NCBI RefSeq assembly: GCF_026339735.1
Contig: NZ_JAPEQG010000001.1
Coordinates: 2,604,001 to 2,668,000 of the forward strand
Source: Streptomyces sp. NBC_01669
Lineage (GTDB): Bacteria > Actinomycetota > Actinomycetes > Streptomycetales > Streptomycetaceae
Reading direction: 5' to 3'
DNA: 64,000 nucleotides
This document shows, one piece after another, positions 52,842-62,460 of this stretch (the first letter of the stretch is position 1; each line of letters opens with the position of its first letter). The notes beneath the pieces were generated by a model. The model saw only the letters and a list, made by a program, of their open reading frames with translations, was not told where the DNA came from and did no database searches. A program made the translations under genes and the position numbers.

Positions 52842-53378
52842 ATGAGCACTCCCAACAAGGACATCGAAAAGGTCGAGGTCAGGCTCAAGTGGGACCCGAG
52901 TTCGCCGGGTGCGCCCGCTCACGACCTCGACATCATTGCGGCGACCTACCGGGCGGACGAACCGTCCGGCAGCCCCTCGTATCTCGTGCACTTCGACAGC
53001 CGCTCGCCGGACGGCACCATCACGCTGAACCGCGACAGCAGGACCGGCCAGGGTCTCGGTTTCGACGAGGTGATGACTCTGGAACTGGAACGGCTGTCGA
53101 CCGCGTACACCCGGGTCGTGGTCGGAGTGGTCATTCAGCAGCGCGACGGCCGGAAGACGTTCGGCGACATAGCCAATACCGGCGTGCAGATTCGCGAGGG
53201 CTACACGAACCTGGCGGAGGACGACTTCTCCGGGGTCGCCACCGCCACCGCGGCGACCGTGGCCGAGTTCGTCCGGGACGGATCGGGCGTCTGGACGTTC
53301 CACGGAACGGTCCAGGGCTTCGACGGCGACCCCGGTTCGTACGCCGCGATCATGGGAAGCCACAAGCCGGGCATCTGA
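52842..53378 (+). CDS. TerD family protein
   Basis: 178 residues, start ATG 52842 after GAGGGA. The TerD beta-sandwich pattern is clear: VRLKWDPSSPGAPAHDLDII (begins VRLKWDPSSP), DGTITLNRDSRTGQGLGFDE (begins DGTITLNRDS), a calcium-binding-type acidic strand, and FGDIANTGVQI. TerD proteins bind calcium and belong to stress/tellurite-resistance networks; Streptomyces carry many copies with varied roles. It stands alone here, without other ter genes. Confidence 0.88.
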   Translation: MSTPNKDIEKVEVRLKWDPSSPGAPAHDLDIIAATYRADEPSGSPSYLVHFDSRSPDGTITLNRDSRTGQGLGFDEVMTLELERLSTAYTRVVVGVVIQQRDGRKTFGDIANTGVQIREGYTNLAEDDFSGVATATAATVAEFVRDGSGVWTFHGTVQGFDGDPGSYAAIMGSHKPGI

Positions 53379-53407
53379 CAGCTCGAGCCCCGGCAGGACG
53401 GACGCCG

Positions 53408-53443
53408 AGGGCGGTGGAGTCGAGAGACCGACTCCACCGCCCT
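53408..53443. terminator. Bidirectional hairpin between terD-like gene and nrdJ
   Basis: A perfect 15-bp stem (53408-53422 with 53429-53443) and 6-base loop lies between convergent genes. Confidence 0.85.
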
Positions 53444-53476
53444 GACCGGTGCTTCATGCCCCTACTGGGCTCTGGA

Positions 53477-56380
53477 TCAGCTGCAGCCGCTGGTCGAGCC
53501 GCAGCCCTCGCAGATGTAGCAGGACCCGGCGCGCTGCATCTTCGTACCGCAGGAGAAGCAGAGCGGCGCGTCCGCGCTGATGCCCAGCTGCATCTCGACG
53601 AGTTCCGCCGAGGTGTGCGCCGTCCTCGGAGCGGGCATCTCCGCCTCCTGCGGAGCGGCCACCGCCTTCAGCGGCTCCGTCCGGAGCGGGGCGGACTGGG
53701 CAAGGCCCTCGACGTCCAGCTCGTCGTCCTCGAGAGACGGCTCGTACGAACCGGTGTCGAGGTGGCGCTGACGCTCCTCGGCCGAGTGGATGCCGAGTGC
53801 CGAGCGGGTCTCGAAGGGCAGGAAGTCCAGCGCCAGGCGGCGGAAGATGTAGTCGACGATCGACTGCGCCATCCGCACATCCGGGTCGTCCGTCATGCCG
53901 GCCGGCTCGAAGCGCATGTTGGTGAACTTCGAGACGTACGTCTCCAGCGGGACGCCGTACTGCAGACCGACCGAGACGGCGATGGAGAAGGCGTCCATCA
54001 TGCCGGCGAGGGTGGAACCCTGCTTGGACATCTTCAGGAAGACCTCACCAAGACCGTCGTCCGGGTAGGAATTGGCGGTCATGTAGCCCTCGGCGCCGCC
54101 CACCGTGAAGGAGGTGGTGATGCCGGGACGGCCCTTGGGGAGACGCTTGCGGACCGGTCGGTACTCGACGACCTTCTCGACCGCGCTACGGATGGTCTCC
54201 TCGGCCTTGGCCGTGACCTCGGCCTTCTCCTTCTCCTTGGTCTTCGCGGAGAGGGGCTGGCCGACCTTGCAGTTGTCGCGGTAGATGGCGAGCGCCTTGA
54301 CACCCATCTTCCACGCCTCGAAGTAGACCTCCTCGACGTCCTCGACAGTGGCCGTCTCCGGCAGGTTCACCGTCTTGGAGAGCGCGCCGGAGATCCACGG
54401 CTGGATGGCCGCCATCATGCGCACGTGACCCATCGCGGAGATGGAACGCTCGCCCATCGCGCAGTCGAAGACCTCGTAGTGCTCGGCCTTCAGACCGGGG
54501 GCGTCGATCACATTGCCGTGCTCGGCGATGTGGGCGACGATCGCCTCGATCTGCTCCTCCTGGTAGCCCAGGCGGCGCAGAGCCTGCGGAACGGTGCCGT
54601 TGACGATCTGCATCGAGCCGCCGCCGACCAGCTTCTTGAACTTGACCAGGGCCAGGTCGGGCTCGAGGCCGGTGGTGTCGCAGGACATCGCGAGACCGAT
54701 GGTGCCGGTGGGCGCGATGACCGAGGCCTGCGCGTTGCGGAAACCGTTCTTCGCGCCGAGGCGGATGACGTCCTGCCAGGCCTCCGTGGCGGCGGCCCAG
54801 ATCGGGTTGTCCAGGTCGTCCATGTGGACGGCCGCGGCGTTGGCGTCGGCGTGCTGCCTCATGACGCGCTGGTGCGGCTCGGCGTTGCGGGCGTAGCCGT
54901 CGTACGGGCCGACGACCGCAGCGAGCTCGGCGGAGCGCCTGTACGAGGTGCCGGTCATCAGCGAGGTGATGGCACCGGCGAGGGCGCGGCCGCCGTCGCT
55001 GTCGTACGCGTGGCCGGTCGCCATCAGCAGGGCGCCGAGGTTCGCGTAGCCGATACCCAGCTGACGGAAGGCGCGGGTGTTCTCGCCGATCTTCTGGGTC
55101 GGGAAGTCGGCGAAGCAGATGGAGATGTCCATCGCGGTGATGACGAGCTCGACGACCTTGGCGAAGCGCTCGGACTCGAAGGACTGGTGGCCCTTGCCGT
55201 CGTCCTTGAGGAACTTCATCAGGTTCAGCGAGGCCAGGTTGCACGACGTGTTGTCCAGGTGCATGTACTCGCTGCACGGGTTCGAGCCGTTGATCCGGCC
55301 GGACTCGGGGCAGGTGTGCCACTGGTTGATCGTGTCGTCGTACTGGATACCCGGGTCGGCGCAGGCCCAGGCGGCCTCAGCCATCTTGCGGAAGAGGGAC
55401 TTGGCCTCGACCTCTTCGATGACGTCACCGGTCATCCGGGCGCGCAGCCCGAACTTCCCGCCGGACTCGACGGCCTTCATGAACTCGTCGTTCACGCGGA
55501 CCGAGTTGTTGGCGTTCTGGTACTGGACGGACGTGATGTCGTCGCCGCCCAGGTCCATGTCGAAGCCCGCGTCGCGCAGGGCGCGGATCTTCTCCTCCTC
55601 CTTGACCTTGGTCTCGATGAAGTTTTCGATGTCGGGGTGGTCGACATCGAGAATGACCATCTTGGCCGCACGGCGGGTGGCGCCACCGGACTTGATCGTT
55701 CCGGCCGACGCGTCGGCGCCTCGCATGAAGGAGACGGGACCGGAGGCGTTGCCGCCGGAGGACAGCAGCTCCTTGGAGGAGCGGATGCGGGAGAGGTTCA
55801 GGCCGGCGCCGGAGCCGCCCTTGAAGATCATGCCCTCTTCCTTGTACCAGTCGAGGATCGACTCCATGGAGTCGTCGACGGCCAGGATGAAGCAGGCGGA
55901 GACCTGCTGCGGCTGGGGCGTGCCGACGTTGAACCAGACCGGCGAGTTGAAGCTGAAGATCTGGTGCAGGAGTGCGTACGCCAGCTCGTGCTCGAAGATC
56001 TCGGCGTCGGCCGGAGAGGCGAAGTAGTTGTAGTCCTCGCCCGCCTTCCGATACGTCTTCACGATCCGGTCGATCAGCTGTCGCAGACCGGTCTCGCGCT
56101 GCGGCGTGCCGACAGCACCGCGGAAGTACTTGCTGGTGACGATGTTGACCGCGTTCACCGACCAGAAGTCGGGGAACTCGACGCCACGCTGCTCGAAGTT
56201 GATCGAGCCGTCGCGCCAGTTGGTCATGACGACGTCACGACGCTCCCACGCCACCTCGTCGTACGGATGCACGCCGGGGGTGGTGTGGATGCGCTCGATA
56301 CGCAGGCCCTGCTTCGTCGCAGTCGACTTGGATCCCTTGGCTCGGGAACCTCGTGCCGGGCCGCTCGCCGTCTCTGTCAT
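53477..56380 (-). CDS. nrdJ: Vitamin B12-dependent (class II) ribonucleotide reductase
   Basis: 967 residues, the length of actinobacterial NrdJ. Active-site and binding segments seen in order: FNSPVWFNVG and QQVSACFILAVDDSM near 170-190, NGSNPCSEYMHLDNTSCNLA (begins NGSNPCSEYM) with the radical/redox cysteines in the middle, MSCDTTGLEPD, and a C-terminal zinc-ribbon-like tail (CFSCGTKMQRAGSCYICEGC, begins CFSCGTKMQR) with CxxC pairs that shuttle electrons. It reduces ribonucleotides to deoxyribonucleotides with adenosylcobalamin, with or without oxygen. Start ATG 56380 follows GGGAGG. It is the second gene after nrdR and probably in the same operon. Confidence 0.96.
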   Translation of the reverse strand: MTETASGPARGSRAKGSKSTATKQGLRIERIHTTPGVHPYDEVAWERRDVVMTNWRDGSINFEQRGVEFPDFWSVNAVNIVTSKYFRGAVGTPQRETGLRQLIDRIVKTYRKAGEDYNYFASPADAEIFEHELAYALLHQIFSFNSPVWFNVGTPQPQQVSACFILAVDDSMESILDWYKEEGMIFKGGSGAGLNLSRIRSSKELLSSGGNASGPVSFMRGADASAGTIKSGGATRRAAKMVILDVDHPDIENFIETKVKEEEKIRALRDAGFDMDLGGDDITSVQYQNANNSVRVNDEFMKAVESGGKFGLRARMTGDVIEEVEAKSLFRKMAEAAWACADPGIQYDDTINQWHTCPESGRINGSNPCSEYMHLDNTSCNLASLNLMKFLKDDGKGHQSFESERFAKVVELVITAMDISICFADFPTQKIGENTRAFRQLGIGYANLGALLMATGHAYDSDGGRALAGAITSLMTGTSYRRSAELAAVVGPYDGYARNAEPHQRVMRQHADANAAAVHMDDLDNPIWAAATEAWQDVIRLGAKNGFRNAQASVIAPTGTIGLAMSCDTTGLEPDLALVKFKKLVGGGSMQIVNGTVPQALRRLGYQEEQIEAIVAHIAEHGNVIDAPGLKAEHYEVFDCAMGERSISAMGHVRMMAAIQPWISGALSKTVNLPETATVEDVEEVYFEAWKMGVKALAIYRDNCKVGQPLSAKTKEKEKAEVTAKAEETIRSAVEKVVEYRPVRKRLPKGRPGITTSFTVGGAEGYMTANSYPDDGLGEVFLKMSKQGSTLAGMMDAFSIAVSVGLQYGVPLETYVSKFTNMRFEPAGMTDDPDVRMAQSIVDYIFRRLALDFLPFETRSALGIHSAEERQRHLDTGSYEPSLEDDELDVEGLAQSAPLRTEPLKAVAAPQEAEMPAPRTAHTSAELVEMQLGISADAPLCFSCGTKMQRAGSCYICEGCGSTSGCS

Positions 56381-56541
56381 GCCGCCTCCCATATGTGGGC
56401 AAAAACGCCCTGAAGTGCCCAGAACTTCCCGGGGCACAGTGTGTGTCTGATGCTTCGGATGCCGCGCACAGCGCCCGGAGCAGGTTCCTGCAGCCGCCCT
56501 GCCGCTGATCTCACAGCCCTGTGTCGATCAGCCGGTGTCGC

Positions 56542-57054
56542 TCAGTCGGCGGCGACGGCGGGAACGGGAACCTCAAGAGTCCCGCCGGTCCCGCATCCCT
56601 CCACGGGAGACCGTCGCTCGCGGAGTTCCACGATCGCGGCCTCGAAGTCTTCAAGTGTGTCGAACGCCCGGTACACGGACGCGAAGCGCAGGTACGCGAC
56701 GAGGTCGAGTTCCTGCAAGGGGCCAAGAATGGCCAGACCCACGTCGTGAGTGGTCAGTTCGGCGCTTCCGGTGGCGCGCACCGCCTCCTCGACCCGCTGG
56801 CCGAGCTTGGCGAGAGCGTCCTCGGTGACCGGCCGCCCCTGGCACGCCTTGCGCACGCCGGAGATGACCTTGGTGCGGCTGAAGGGTTCGGTCACCCCGC
56901 TGCGCTTCACCACCATCAGCGAGCAGGTCTCCACCGTGGTGAAACGGCGGGAGCAGTCCGGGCACTGACGGCGCCGACGGATCGACGTACCGTCGTCGGT
57001 GGTGCGGCTGTCGACGACCCGGCTGTCGGGGTGCCTGCAGAAGGGGCAGTGCAT
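56542..57054 (-). CDS. nrdR: Transcriptional repressor NrdR
   Basis: 170 residues. The N-terminal zinc ribbon uses Cys3, Cys6, Cys31 and Cys34 (MHCPFC, CPDC). The ATP-cone domain covers about 49-139 ([20 protein letters not shown], begins [10 protein letters not shown]). NrdR binds paired 16-bp boxes and represses ribonucleotide reductase genes depending on ATP/dATP. The start ATG 57054 gives exactly the family N-terminus. It precedes nrdJ by about 160 bases on the same strand. Two box-like sequences lie in its own upstream region. Divergent from lexA. Confidence 0.96.
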   Translation of the reverse strand: MHCPFCRHPDSRVVDSRTTDDGTSIRRRRQCPDCSRRFTTVETCSLMVVKRSGVTEPFSRTKVISGVRKACQGRPVTEDALAKLGQRVEEAVRATGSAELTTHDVGLAILGPLQELDLVAYLRFASVYRAFDTLEDFEAAIVELRERRSPVEGCGTGGTLEVPVPAVAAD

Positions 57055-57163
57055 GGCTCCGAACCCTCCTTCACGGCACGACTGAATAGCCTCTTCAGGC
57101 CCCGTTGGGGACCTTCGAAGCAGCCACAAGCATAGGCGATGGCCACGGCCGGATCGACCGGAG

Positions 57164-57211
57164 ACCACAACTTCTGGGTAGCTGGAACAATCCAACCACT
57201 AGATCTTGGGT
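57164..57211 (-). promoter_or_regulatory. Paired NrdR boxes upstream of nrdRJ
   Basis: ACCACTAGATCTTGGGT (57195-57211) closely resembles the Streptomyces NrdR box as I recall it. A weaker copy, ACCACAACTTCTGGGTA (57164-57180), lies exactly 31 bases away, matching the three-helical-turn spacing known for NrdR box pairs. The second copy shares 11 of 17 positions with the first. Confidence 0.65.
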
Positions 57212-57531
57212 TTGGTTGCACATTTGGCCCTAGCGCGTGTCGCGCATCCCAGGCGGCCCGCAGGCAACGTGCGGCCGCCCACGAGGTTACGGGACACTCC
57301 CGGCCGCACGGATCGCGGGGCACCCGCCACCTGACCCGAACGGCCGCCGGAAGACCACCCCGCATGGCAGCGGCGCGGCCGCGAAGGCTACCGTCATGGT
57401 CCGAATTGCCGGTGGCGTCGGATCGCCGCAAAGCGGCCCGGGCCTGGGCCGGAACGCAGCTGGAAACCCGCCCGGACCCTGCTCATACACCCCGCGGTGA
57501 ACAGGGCACAGACTTTTATTCGTTTTTCACT

Positions 57532-57545
57532 CGAACGTGTGTTTG
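57532..57545. promoter_or_regulatory. SOS box (LexA operator)
   Basis: CGAACGTGTGTTTG matches the actinobacterial/Gram-positive SOS box (CGAACnnnnGTTCG) at all but one of its conserved positions. It is 62 bases before the lexA start, indicating autoregulation. The rest of the 553-base nrdR-lexA gap (57055-57607) holds the NrdR boxes and otherwise no gene I can support. Confidence 0.85.
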
Positions 57546-57607
57546 GCGCAACCTTTCGAAAGCTACTACCGTTGTCCAGCTAGGGAGACCATTCGAGAGG
57601 GGCCGAC

Positions 57608-58402
57608 GTGACCACCACCGCAGACAGTGCCACCATCACTGCCCAGGACCGCTCCCAGAGCCGACTCCAGCCGGTGCATGCCATGAATGACTCAGTCACG
57701 AACACGGAGGGGCCGGAGCCGGCACGACCGGCACGCTCGCTCCCCGGCCGACCTCCAGGCATCCGAGCGGACAGCTCGGGGCTCACGGACCGCCAACGGC
57801 GCGTGATCGAGGTCATCCGGGATTCCGTGCAACGCCGGGGATACCCGCCATCGATGCGGGAGATCGGTCAGGCGGTGGGCCTGTCCAGCACGTCCTCCGT
57901 CGCCCACCAGCTGATGGCCCTGGAGCGCAAGGGCTTCCTGCGCCGCGACCCGCACCGGCCCCGGGCGTACGAGGTCCGTGGTTCGGATCAGCCCAGTACG
58001 CAGCCGACCGATACGACCGGCAAGCCCGCGGCATCGTACGTACCGCTCGTCGGGCGGATCGCAGCCGGTGGCCCGATCCTTGCCGAGGAATCGGTCGAGG
58101 ACGTCTTTCCGCTCCCCCGCCAGCTGGTCGGGGACGGCGAGCTGTTCGTTCTGAAGGTCGTCGGCGACTCGATGATCGAGGCGGCGATCTGTGACGGCGA
58201 CTGGGTCACCGTCCGCCGTCAGCCCGTAGCGGAGAACGGCGACATCGTGGCGGCGATGCTGGATGGCGAGGCCACCGTCAAGCGCTTCAAGCGGGAGGAT
58301 GGCCATGTCTGGCTGCTCCCGCACAACTCCGCGTACCAGCCGATCCCTGGCGACGAGGCAACCATCCTCGGCAAGGTCGTGGCGGTGCTACGGCGGGTGT
58401 GA
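57608..58402 (+). CDS. lexA: LexA SOS repressor
   Basis: 264 residues from GTG 57608. The first 55 residues are a variable extension; ATG 57683 is a possible alternative start. The winged helix (about 58-122) has [20 protein letters not shown] (begins [10 protein letters not shown]) and [13 protein letters not shown]. The self-cleavage Ala153-Gly154 bond is in GRIAAGGP, and the catalytic dyad is Ser188 (VVGDSMIEA) and Lys225 (ATVKRF). RecA-DNA filaments trigger cleavage and derepress DNA-repair genes. An SOS box lies upstream. It is followed by a very strong hairpin. Confidence 0.96.
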   Translation: MTTTADSATITAQDRSQSRLQPVHAMNDSVTNTEGPEPARPARSLPGRPPGIRADSSGLTDRQRRVIEVIRDSVQRRGYPPSMREIGQAVGLSSTSSVAHQLMALERKGFLRRDPHRPRAYEVRGSDQPSTQPTDTTGKPAASYVPLVGRIAAGGPILAEESVEDVFPLPRQLVGDGELFVLKVVGDSMIEAAICDGDWVTVRRQPVAENGDIVAAMLDGEATVKRFKREDGHVWLLPHNSAYQPIPGDEATILGKVVAVLRRV

Positions 58403-58410
58403 AGAGACAC

Positions 58411-58467
58411 CTGCACGGACAGGGCCCCGGGATCCGCTGCGCCGGTCCCGGGGCCCTGTCCGTGCAG
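58411..58467. terminator. Strong bidirectional hairpin between lexA and dinG-like gene
   Basis: A perfect 22-bp stem (58411-58432 with 58446-58467) with a 13-base loop lies between convergent genes; the strongest inverted repeat in the window. Confidence 0.9.
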
Positions 58468-58519
58468 CTGACGCCACCGACCGCTCAAGGATGAGCAGGA
58501 GCACGGGCAGGCTTACGGA

Positions 58520-60490
58520 TCACCGCCCGTCGGCCTTGGCGGCAGCGTCGATGGCCGCGAGTGAGCGGCGGGCCTGGTTGCGGTCCGTCGTGTACCAGAA
58601 GTCGGGAAGCGAGGCCCGGAGATAGCTGCCGTACCGGGCATTGGCCAGCCTCGGGTCGAGCACCGCGACCACACCCTTGTCGCCTGTGGCTCTGACCAGA
58701 CGACCGGCCCCCTGGGCCATCAGCAGTGCGGCATGGGTCGCCGCGACAGCCATGAACCCATTGCCCCCCGCCTCCTCGACGGCCTTCTGGCGCGCGCTCA
58801 TCAGCGGGTCGTCGGGACGCGGGAACGGGATCCGGTCCATGATCACCAACTGGCAGCTCGCCCCCGGGACATCGACGCCCTGCCAGAGCGAGAGTGTGCC
58901 GAAGAGGCAGGTCTCGGGGTCGGCCGCGAAGTTCTTGATCAGCTCACCCAGCGTCTCCTCACCCTGCAGCAGGATCGGCTTGTCGAGCCGGCCACGCAGT
59001 TCCTCCGCGGCGGCCTGGGCTGCCCTCATGGAGGAGAAAAGCCCGAGCGTGCGCCCGCCGGCGGCCTCCACCAGTTCGGCGAGCTCGTCCAGCATGTCGG
59101 TGCGCGAACCCTCCCGGCCGGGCGTGGCCAGGTGCTTGGCGACGTACAGGATGCCCTGCTTCGGGTAGTCGAAGGGCGAGCCGACGTCGAGCCCCTTCCA
59201 CTGCGGGAGGTCGTCGCCCGCGGTGCCCTCGGGGGCCAGGCCCAGGGACGCGCCCACACCGTTGAAGTCTCCGCCGAGCTTGAGCGTGGCGGAGGTGAGG
59301 ACGACGGAGCGTTCCGCGAAGAGCTTCTCGCGCAGGAGGCCGGAGACGGAGAGCGGGGCAACGCGCACGGATGCGCCGAAGCGGTCATGGCGCTCATACC
59401 AGACGACGTCGTACTCGGACCCCTGGGTGATGCGCTCGGCGACGCCGTGGATCGTCTCCACGGAGGCCATTGCCTGCTTGCGGACGGCGTCCTCGTCCTG
59501 GACGGACTTGTCGCGGGTGGACCCCAGGGCCGTGATCACGGTGCGAGCAGCGTCGCGGAGCGCCATCAGCGCGTAGCCGAGGTCCTCCGGGATCTCTTCC
59601 AGACGGCCGGGGAGCGCCAGCTCCATCACCCGCTCGAAGCCCTCCGCCGCGGTCTGCAGGGCGTCGGCGGCCTTCTCGTTGACCAGCTTCGCCGCACGGC
59701 GCACGGCCCGGTTCACCTGCCCGGGGGTGAGTTCTCCGGTGGCCACTCCGGTGACGCGGGAAACCAGCTCATGGGCCTCGTCGACGATCAGCACTTCATG
59801 CTGCGGGAGCACCGGGGCCCCCTCGATCGCGTCGATGGCGAGGAGCGCATGGTTGGTGACGACGACATCGGCGAGCTTGGCGCGCTCGCGGGCCATCTCC
59901 GCGAAGCACTCCGCGCCGTACGCGCACTTGCTGGCGCCCAGGCACTCCCGGGAAGAGACGGAGACCTGCGCCCAGGCCCGGTCGGAGACACCGGGGGTGA
60001 GGTCGTCGCGGTCTCCGGTCTCGGTCTCGTCCGACCAGTCCCGCAGCCGCAGCAGATCCTGGCCGAGCTTGCTCGACGGCGCCGCGGCCTCGAACTGGTC
60101 GAAGAGTCCCTCTTCCTCCTCCTGCGGGACACCTTCGTGGAGCCGGTGCAGACAGAGATAGTTCGAGCGCCCCTTGAGCATCGCGAACTGCGGTCGACGG
60201 CGCAGCAGCGGATGCAGGGCGTCGACCGTACGCGGAAGGTCTCGCTCCACAAGCTGGCGCTGCAGCGCCAGGGTGGCCGTGGCGACCACGACGCGCTCCC
60301 CGTGCGCCAGCGCGGGCACCAGGTAACCGAGAGACTTGCCCGTGCCGGTACCGGCCTGGACCAGCAGATGGGAATTGTCGTCGACGGCCTCGGCAACGGC
60401 CTCGGCCATGGAGGCCTGACCAGGCCGCTCCGTACCGCCGACAGCGGTCACGGCGGCGTGCAGAAGCTCGGGGAGGGATGGCTTTGTCAT
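58520..60490 (-). CDS. dinG: DinG/XPD-type ATP-dependent DNA helicase
   Basis: 656 residues. Walker A QAGTGTGKSLGYLVP lies near residue 43, the DEAH box in LIVDEAHELVSR, and the C-terminal motifs in GTLSLWQGVDVPG and MAQGAGRLVRA. Four cysteines between motifs I and II (YLCLHR, ECLGASKCAYGAECF) match the iron-sulfur cluster of XPD/DinG helicases. DinG resolves R-loops and other roadblocks. Start ATG 60490. lexA is convergent with it. It lies 50 bases downstream of the siderophore synthetase gene on the same strand, but no functional link is implied. Confidence 0.93.
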   Translation of the reverse strand: MTKPSLPELLHAAVTAVGGTERPGQASMAEAVAEAVDDNSHLLVQAGTGTGKSLGYLVPALAHGERVVVATATLALQRQLVERDLPRTVDALHPLLRRRPQFAMLKGRSNYLCLHRLHEGVPQEEEEGLFDQFEAAAPSSKLGQDLLRLRDWSDETETGDRDDLTPGVSDRAWAQVSVSSRECLGASKCAYGAECFAEMARERAKLADVVVTNHALLAIDAIEGAPVLPQHEVLIVDEAHELVSRVTGVATGELTPGQVNRAVRRAAKLVNEKAADALQTAAEGFERVMELALPGRLEEIPEDLGYALMALRDAARTVITALGSTRDKSVQDEDAVRKQAMASVETIHGVAERITQGSEYDVVWYERHDRFGASVRVAPLSVSGLLREKLFAERSVVLTSATLKLGGDFNGVGASLGLAPEGTAGDDLPQWKGLDVGSPFDYPKQGILYVAKHLATPGREGSRTDMLDELAELVEAAGGRTLGLFSSMRAAQAAAEELRGRLDKPILLQGEETLGELIKNFAADPETCLFGTLSLWQGVDVPGASCQLVIMDRIPFPRPDDPLMSARQKAVEEAGGNGFMAVAATHAALLMAQGAGRLVRATGDKGVVAVLDPRLANARYGSYLRASLPDFWYTTDRNQARRSLAAIDAAAKADGR

Positions 60491-60540
60491 AGCGTGACCA
60501 GCCTACGGTGCACCACTGACAACGGGGATCACTCCAGGAC

Positions 60541-62400
60541 TCACACGGAGGGGTGGAGTGGGTTGGGAACCGTGCCGTGGACGGCGGCGTGGGGGCGCTC
60601 GGGCCGGTCGCGGTAGCCGTCGCGATACAGGCGGTTGCGGTTGAGACAGAGGCGTTCTATGCGCGGCGTCAGCATGTCGAACATCTCGAAGCGGTCCTTG
60701 AGCTCGGGAAAGCGGGCGTGGTGGCGCAGGATCTCAGCTCGGACGAGTGACCAGAATTCGTCCTCCGGAACAGCCAGCTGGTCCTCGCACAGCCTGGACA
60801 GGAATCGGAAGACACCGACGAAGAGCCCTGAGTGGATGAACTGGGTGAGGAAGCCGGGCTCCTCGGTGAGAAGGATGCTGCGTACGTCGTCCGGCATGGT
60901 CGCGTGCTCCGGCAGCGGCCGGGCGCTGATGTTCACGTCGTCGACGAAGTCCTTGATCGCCAGCCGTACGGGCACGTCCTGGCCGTCGAAGACCACGATG
61001 GCGTTCTCGCCGTGTGGGGAGAAGACCGTGCCGTACTGGTAGAGGAAGTGCAGCAGCGGCGGGAGCAGTGCGGCGAAGAGCCGGGTCAGCCAGACGGAGG
61101 GAGTCAGACCCGAGCGGGCGACGAGCTCGGCGGTGAAGGCGCGGCCGTGCGGATCCGTGTGGAGCAGCGACGCAAGGGTGCGGGCGCGCTCACCGGGCGC
61201 GAGCCGGGGGTGGAGCGGTTCTCGCCAGATCGCGCCGAGGATTTCCTTGAACTGGTACGGGGTCTCGGGGAGGTGGTCGTAGAGCGGGTGCTCGACCGTT
61301 ACGGAGGCAACCTCTCCGAGCAGGATGACCCCACAGGTGTCACGCAGGAAGGGGTCGCGGTCGCGCAGGCCCTGCACCCAGGTGGTGACGGCGGGCGCAG
61401 CGAGGGTCCGCTCGGTCGGCAGACCCCGCCAGACCAGCGTGTTGAGGATCGACAGCGGCAGTTTGACGGTGTGCCGGTCGGGGTGTCCGAGGTTGGCGAA
61501 GGTACGGATGGACTGCTGTGGCAGCCGTAGGTCCTCGTCGGTGTGCAGCGGAACGATGTCGCCGTCGGCGATGGCCGGGGCGAACAGCGGAACGATCCAT
61601 TCGTCCCACTGCCAGGGGTGCACGGGAAGAAAGAGGTAGGAGTCCGGGTCGAGGCCGCGGGCGCGGAGCCCGGCGGCGAATGACTCGCGGACCGGGGCGT
61701 CGAGTTCCTGCGCGTACAGCTGCTCGGGAGTGGCGAGGCGGGTCACACCTCGGTAGCCGGCGATCCGGGTGCTCACGGCGATCCACGGCAGCCTGACCGG
61801 TCTGCGGGCCTCGGGCGTGAAGCGGGAGGCGTCGGCGGCGGAGAATCCGAGGCGCCCCTTGTTGGCGACGAGCCACGGATGGCCGGTCTGGTGTCCCTCG
61901 AGCTCGGCGTAGTCGAGTTCGGCCAGCCGGACGGCGGTGAACGCGGTGTGGTCCAGCCGAGCGTCGGCGGCAAGTGTGGTGGTGATCTCGCGGATGAGGT
62001 GGCCGAGCGTGGCGCCGTCGAGTTCGAGGAGACGGTGGGCGCGGGCAAGGAACTGCAGCGGATCGCCGAACGGGATGGTCCCGGTGTTCTCGTCCTGACC
62101 GGTACCCGCGGGCGCGTTCCGGTCGGTGACGCGCATCGAGTCGGGGGCGACGTGCCAGCCGCCGTAGACGCCCCGGCCGGCACGGAAGTTCAGGGTTTCG
62201 CCGTCGTCCAGCCCAAGGGTGTAGGCGTCGCTCCCGGCGGCCCTGGGAACCGGCTCGATGACTTCCTCGTAGGCGAACTCTCCGAGCATTTTCGCGAGCA
62301 GGCGGGCGGCAGCCCGTTCCCAGACCGTCCGGTTCAGTTCTGGAGTGCTGAGCAGCGCGGGAGACTCCGCTGGTTCATGGCTCGCAGGATTGTTCGGCAC
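60541..62400 (-). CDS. NRPS-independent siderophore synthetase (IucA/IucC family)
   Basis: 619 residues. The IucA/IucC N-terminal domain has HPWLVANKGRLGFSAADASR (begins HPWLVANKGR) and the ATP-binding LFLPVHPWQWDEW with KLPLSILNTLVWRGLP; the C-terminal FhuF-like part has SPHGENAIVVFDGQDVPVRL (begins SPHGENAIVV) and KDFVDDVNIS. These enzymes condense carboxylate and amine groups with ATP to build hydroxamate or citrate-type siderophores such as desferrioxamine. It is the most downstream gene of a three-gene minus-strand run (with the N-acyltransferase and a second synthetase), spaced about 60 bases apart, so one operon reading in from the right edge is likely. No iron box was identified inside the window. 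Confidence 0.93.
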   Translation of the reverse strand: MPNNPASHEPAESPALLSTPELNRTVWERAAARLLAKMLGEFAYEEVIEPVPRAAGSDAYTLGLDDGETLNFRAGRGVYGGWHVAPDSMRVTDRNAPAGTGQDENTGTIPFGDPLQFLARAHRLLELDGATLGHLIREITTTLAADARLDHTAFTAVRLAELDYAELEGHQTGHPWLVANKGRLGFSAADASRFTPEARRPVRLPWIAVSTRIAGYRGVTRLATPEQLYAQELDAPVRESFAAGLRARGLDPDSYLFLPVHPWQWDEWIVPLFAPAIADGDIVPLHTDEDLRLPQQSIRTFANLGHPDRHTVKLPLSILNTLVWRGLPTERTLAAPAVTTWVQGLRDRDPFLRDTCGVILLGEVASVTVEHPLYDHLPETPYQFKEILGAIWREPLHPRLAPGERARTLASLLHTDPHGRAFTAELVARSGLTPSVWLTRLFAALLPPLLHFLYQYGTVFSPHGENAIVVFDGQDVPVRLAIKDFVDDVNISARPLPEHATMPDDVRSILLTEEPGFLTQFIHSGLFVGVFRFLSRLCEDQLAVPEDEFWSLVRAEILRHHARFPELKDRFEMFDMLTPRIERLCLNRNRLYRDGYRDRPERPHAAVHGTVPNPLHPSV

Positions 62401-62460
62401 GGGGACTCCTCGGGACGGAACCGATGGGCTTCGAGCGGTGTAAGTAATGCAACAGGTCGT

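Noticed and set aside
52842..53378. TerD protein as part of a tellurite/defence cluster
   Set aside because: No other ter genes are present in the window; isolated TerD paralogues are common in Streptomyces.
52889..56413. 1174-codon plus-strand open frame opposite nrdJ
   Set aside because: Composition (Asp/Val/Gly/Arg/Leu-rich, repetitive) is typical of an antisense frame over a high-GC gene; nrdJ on the other strand is unmistakable.
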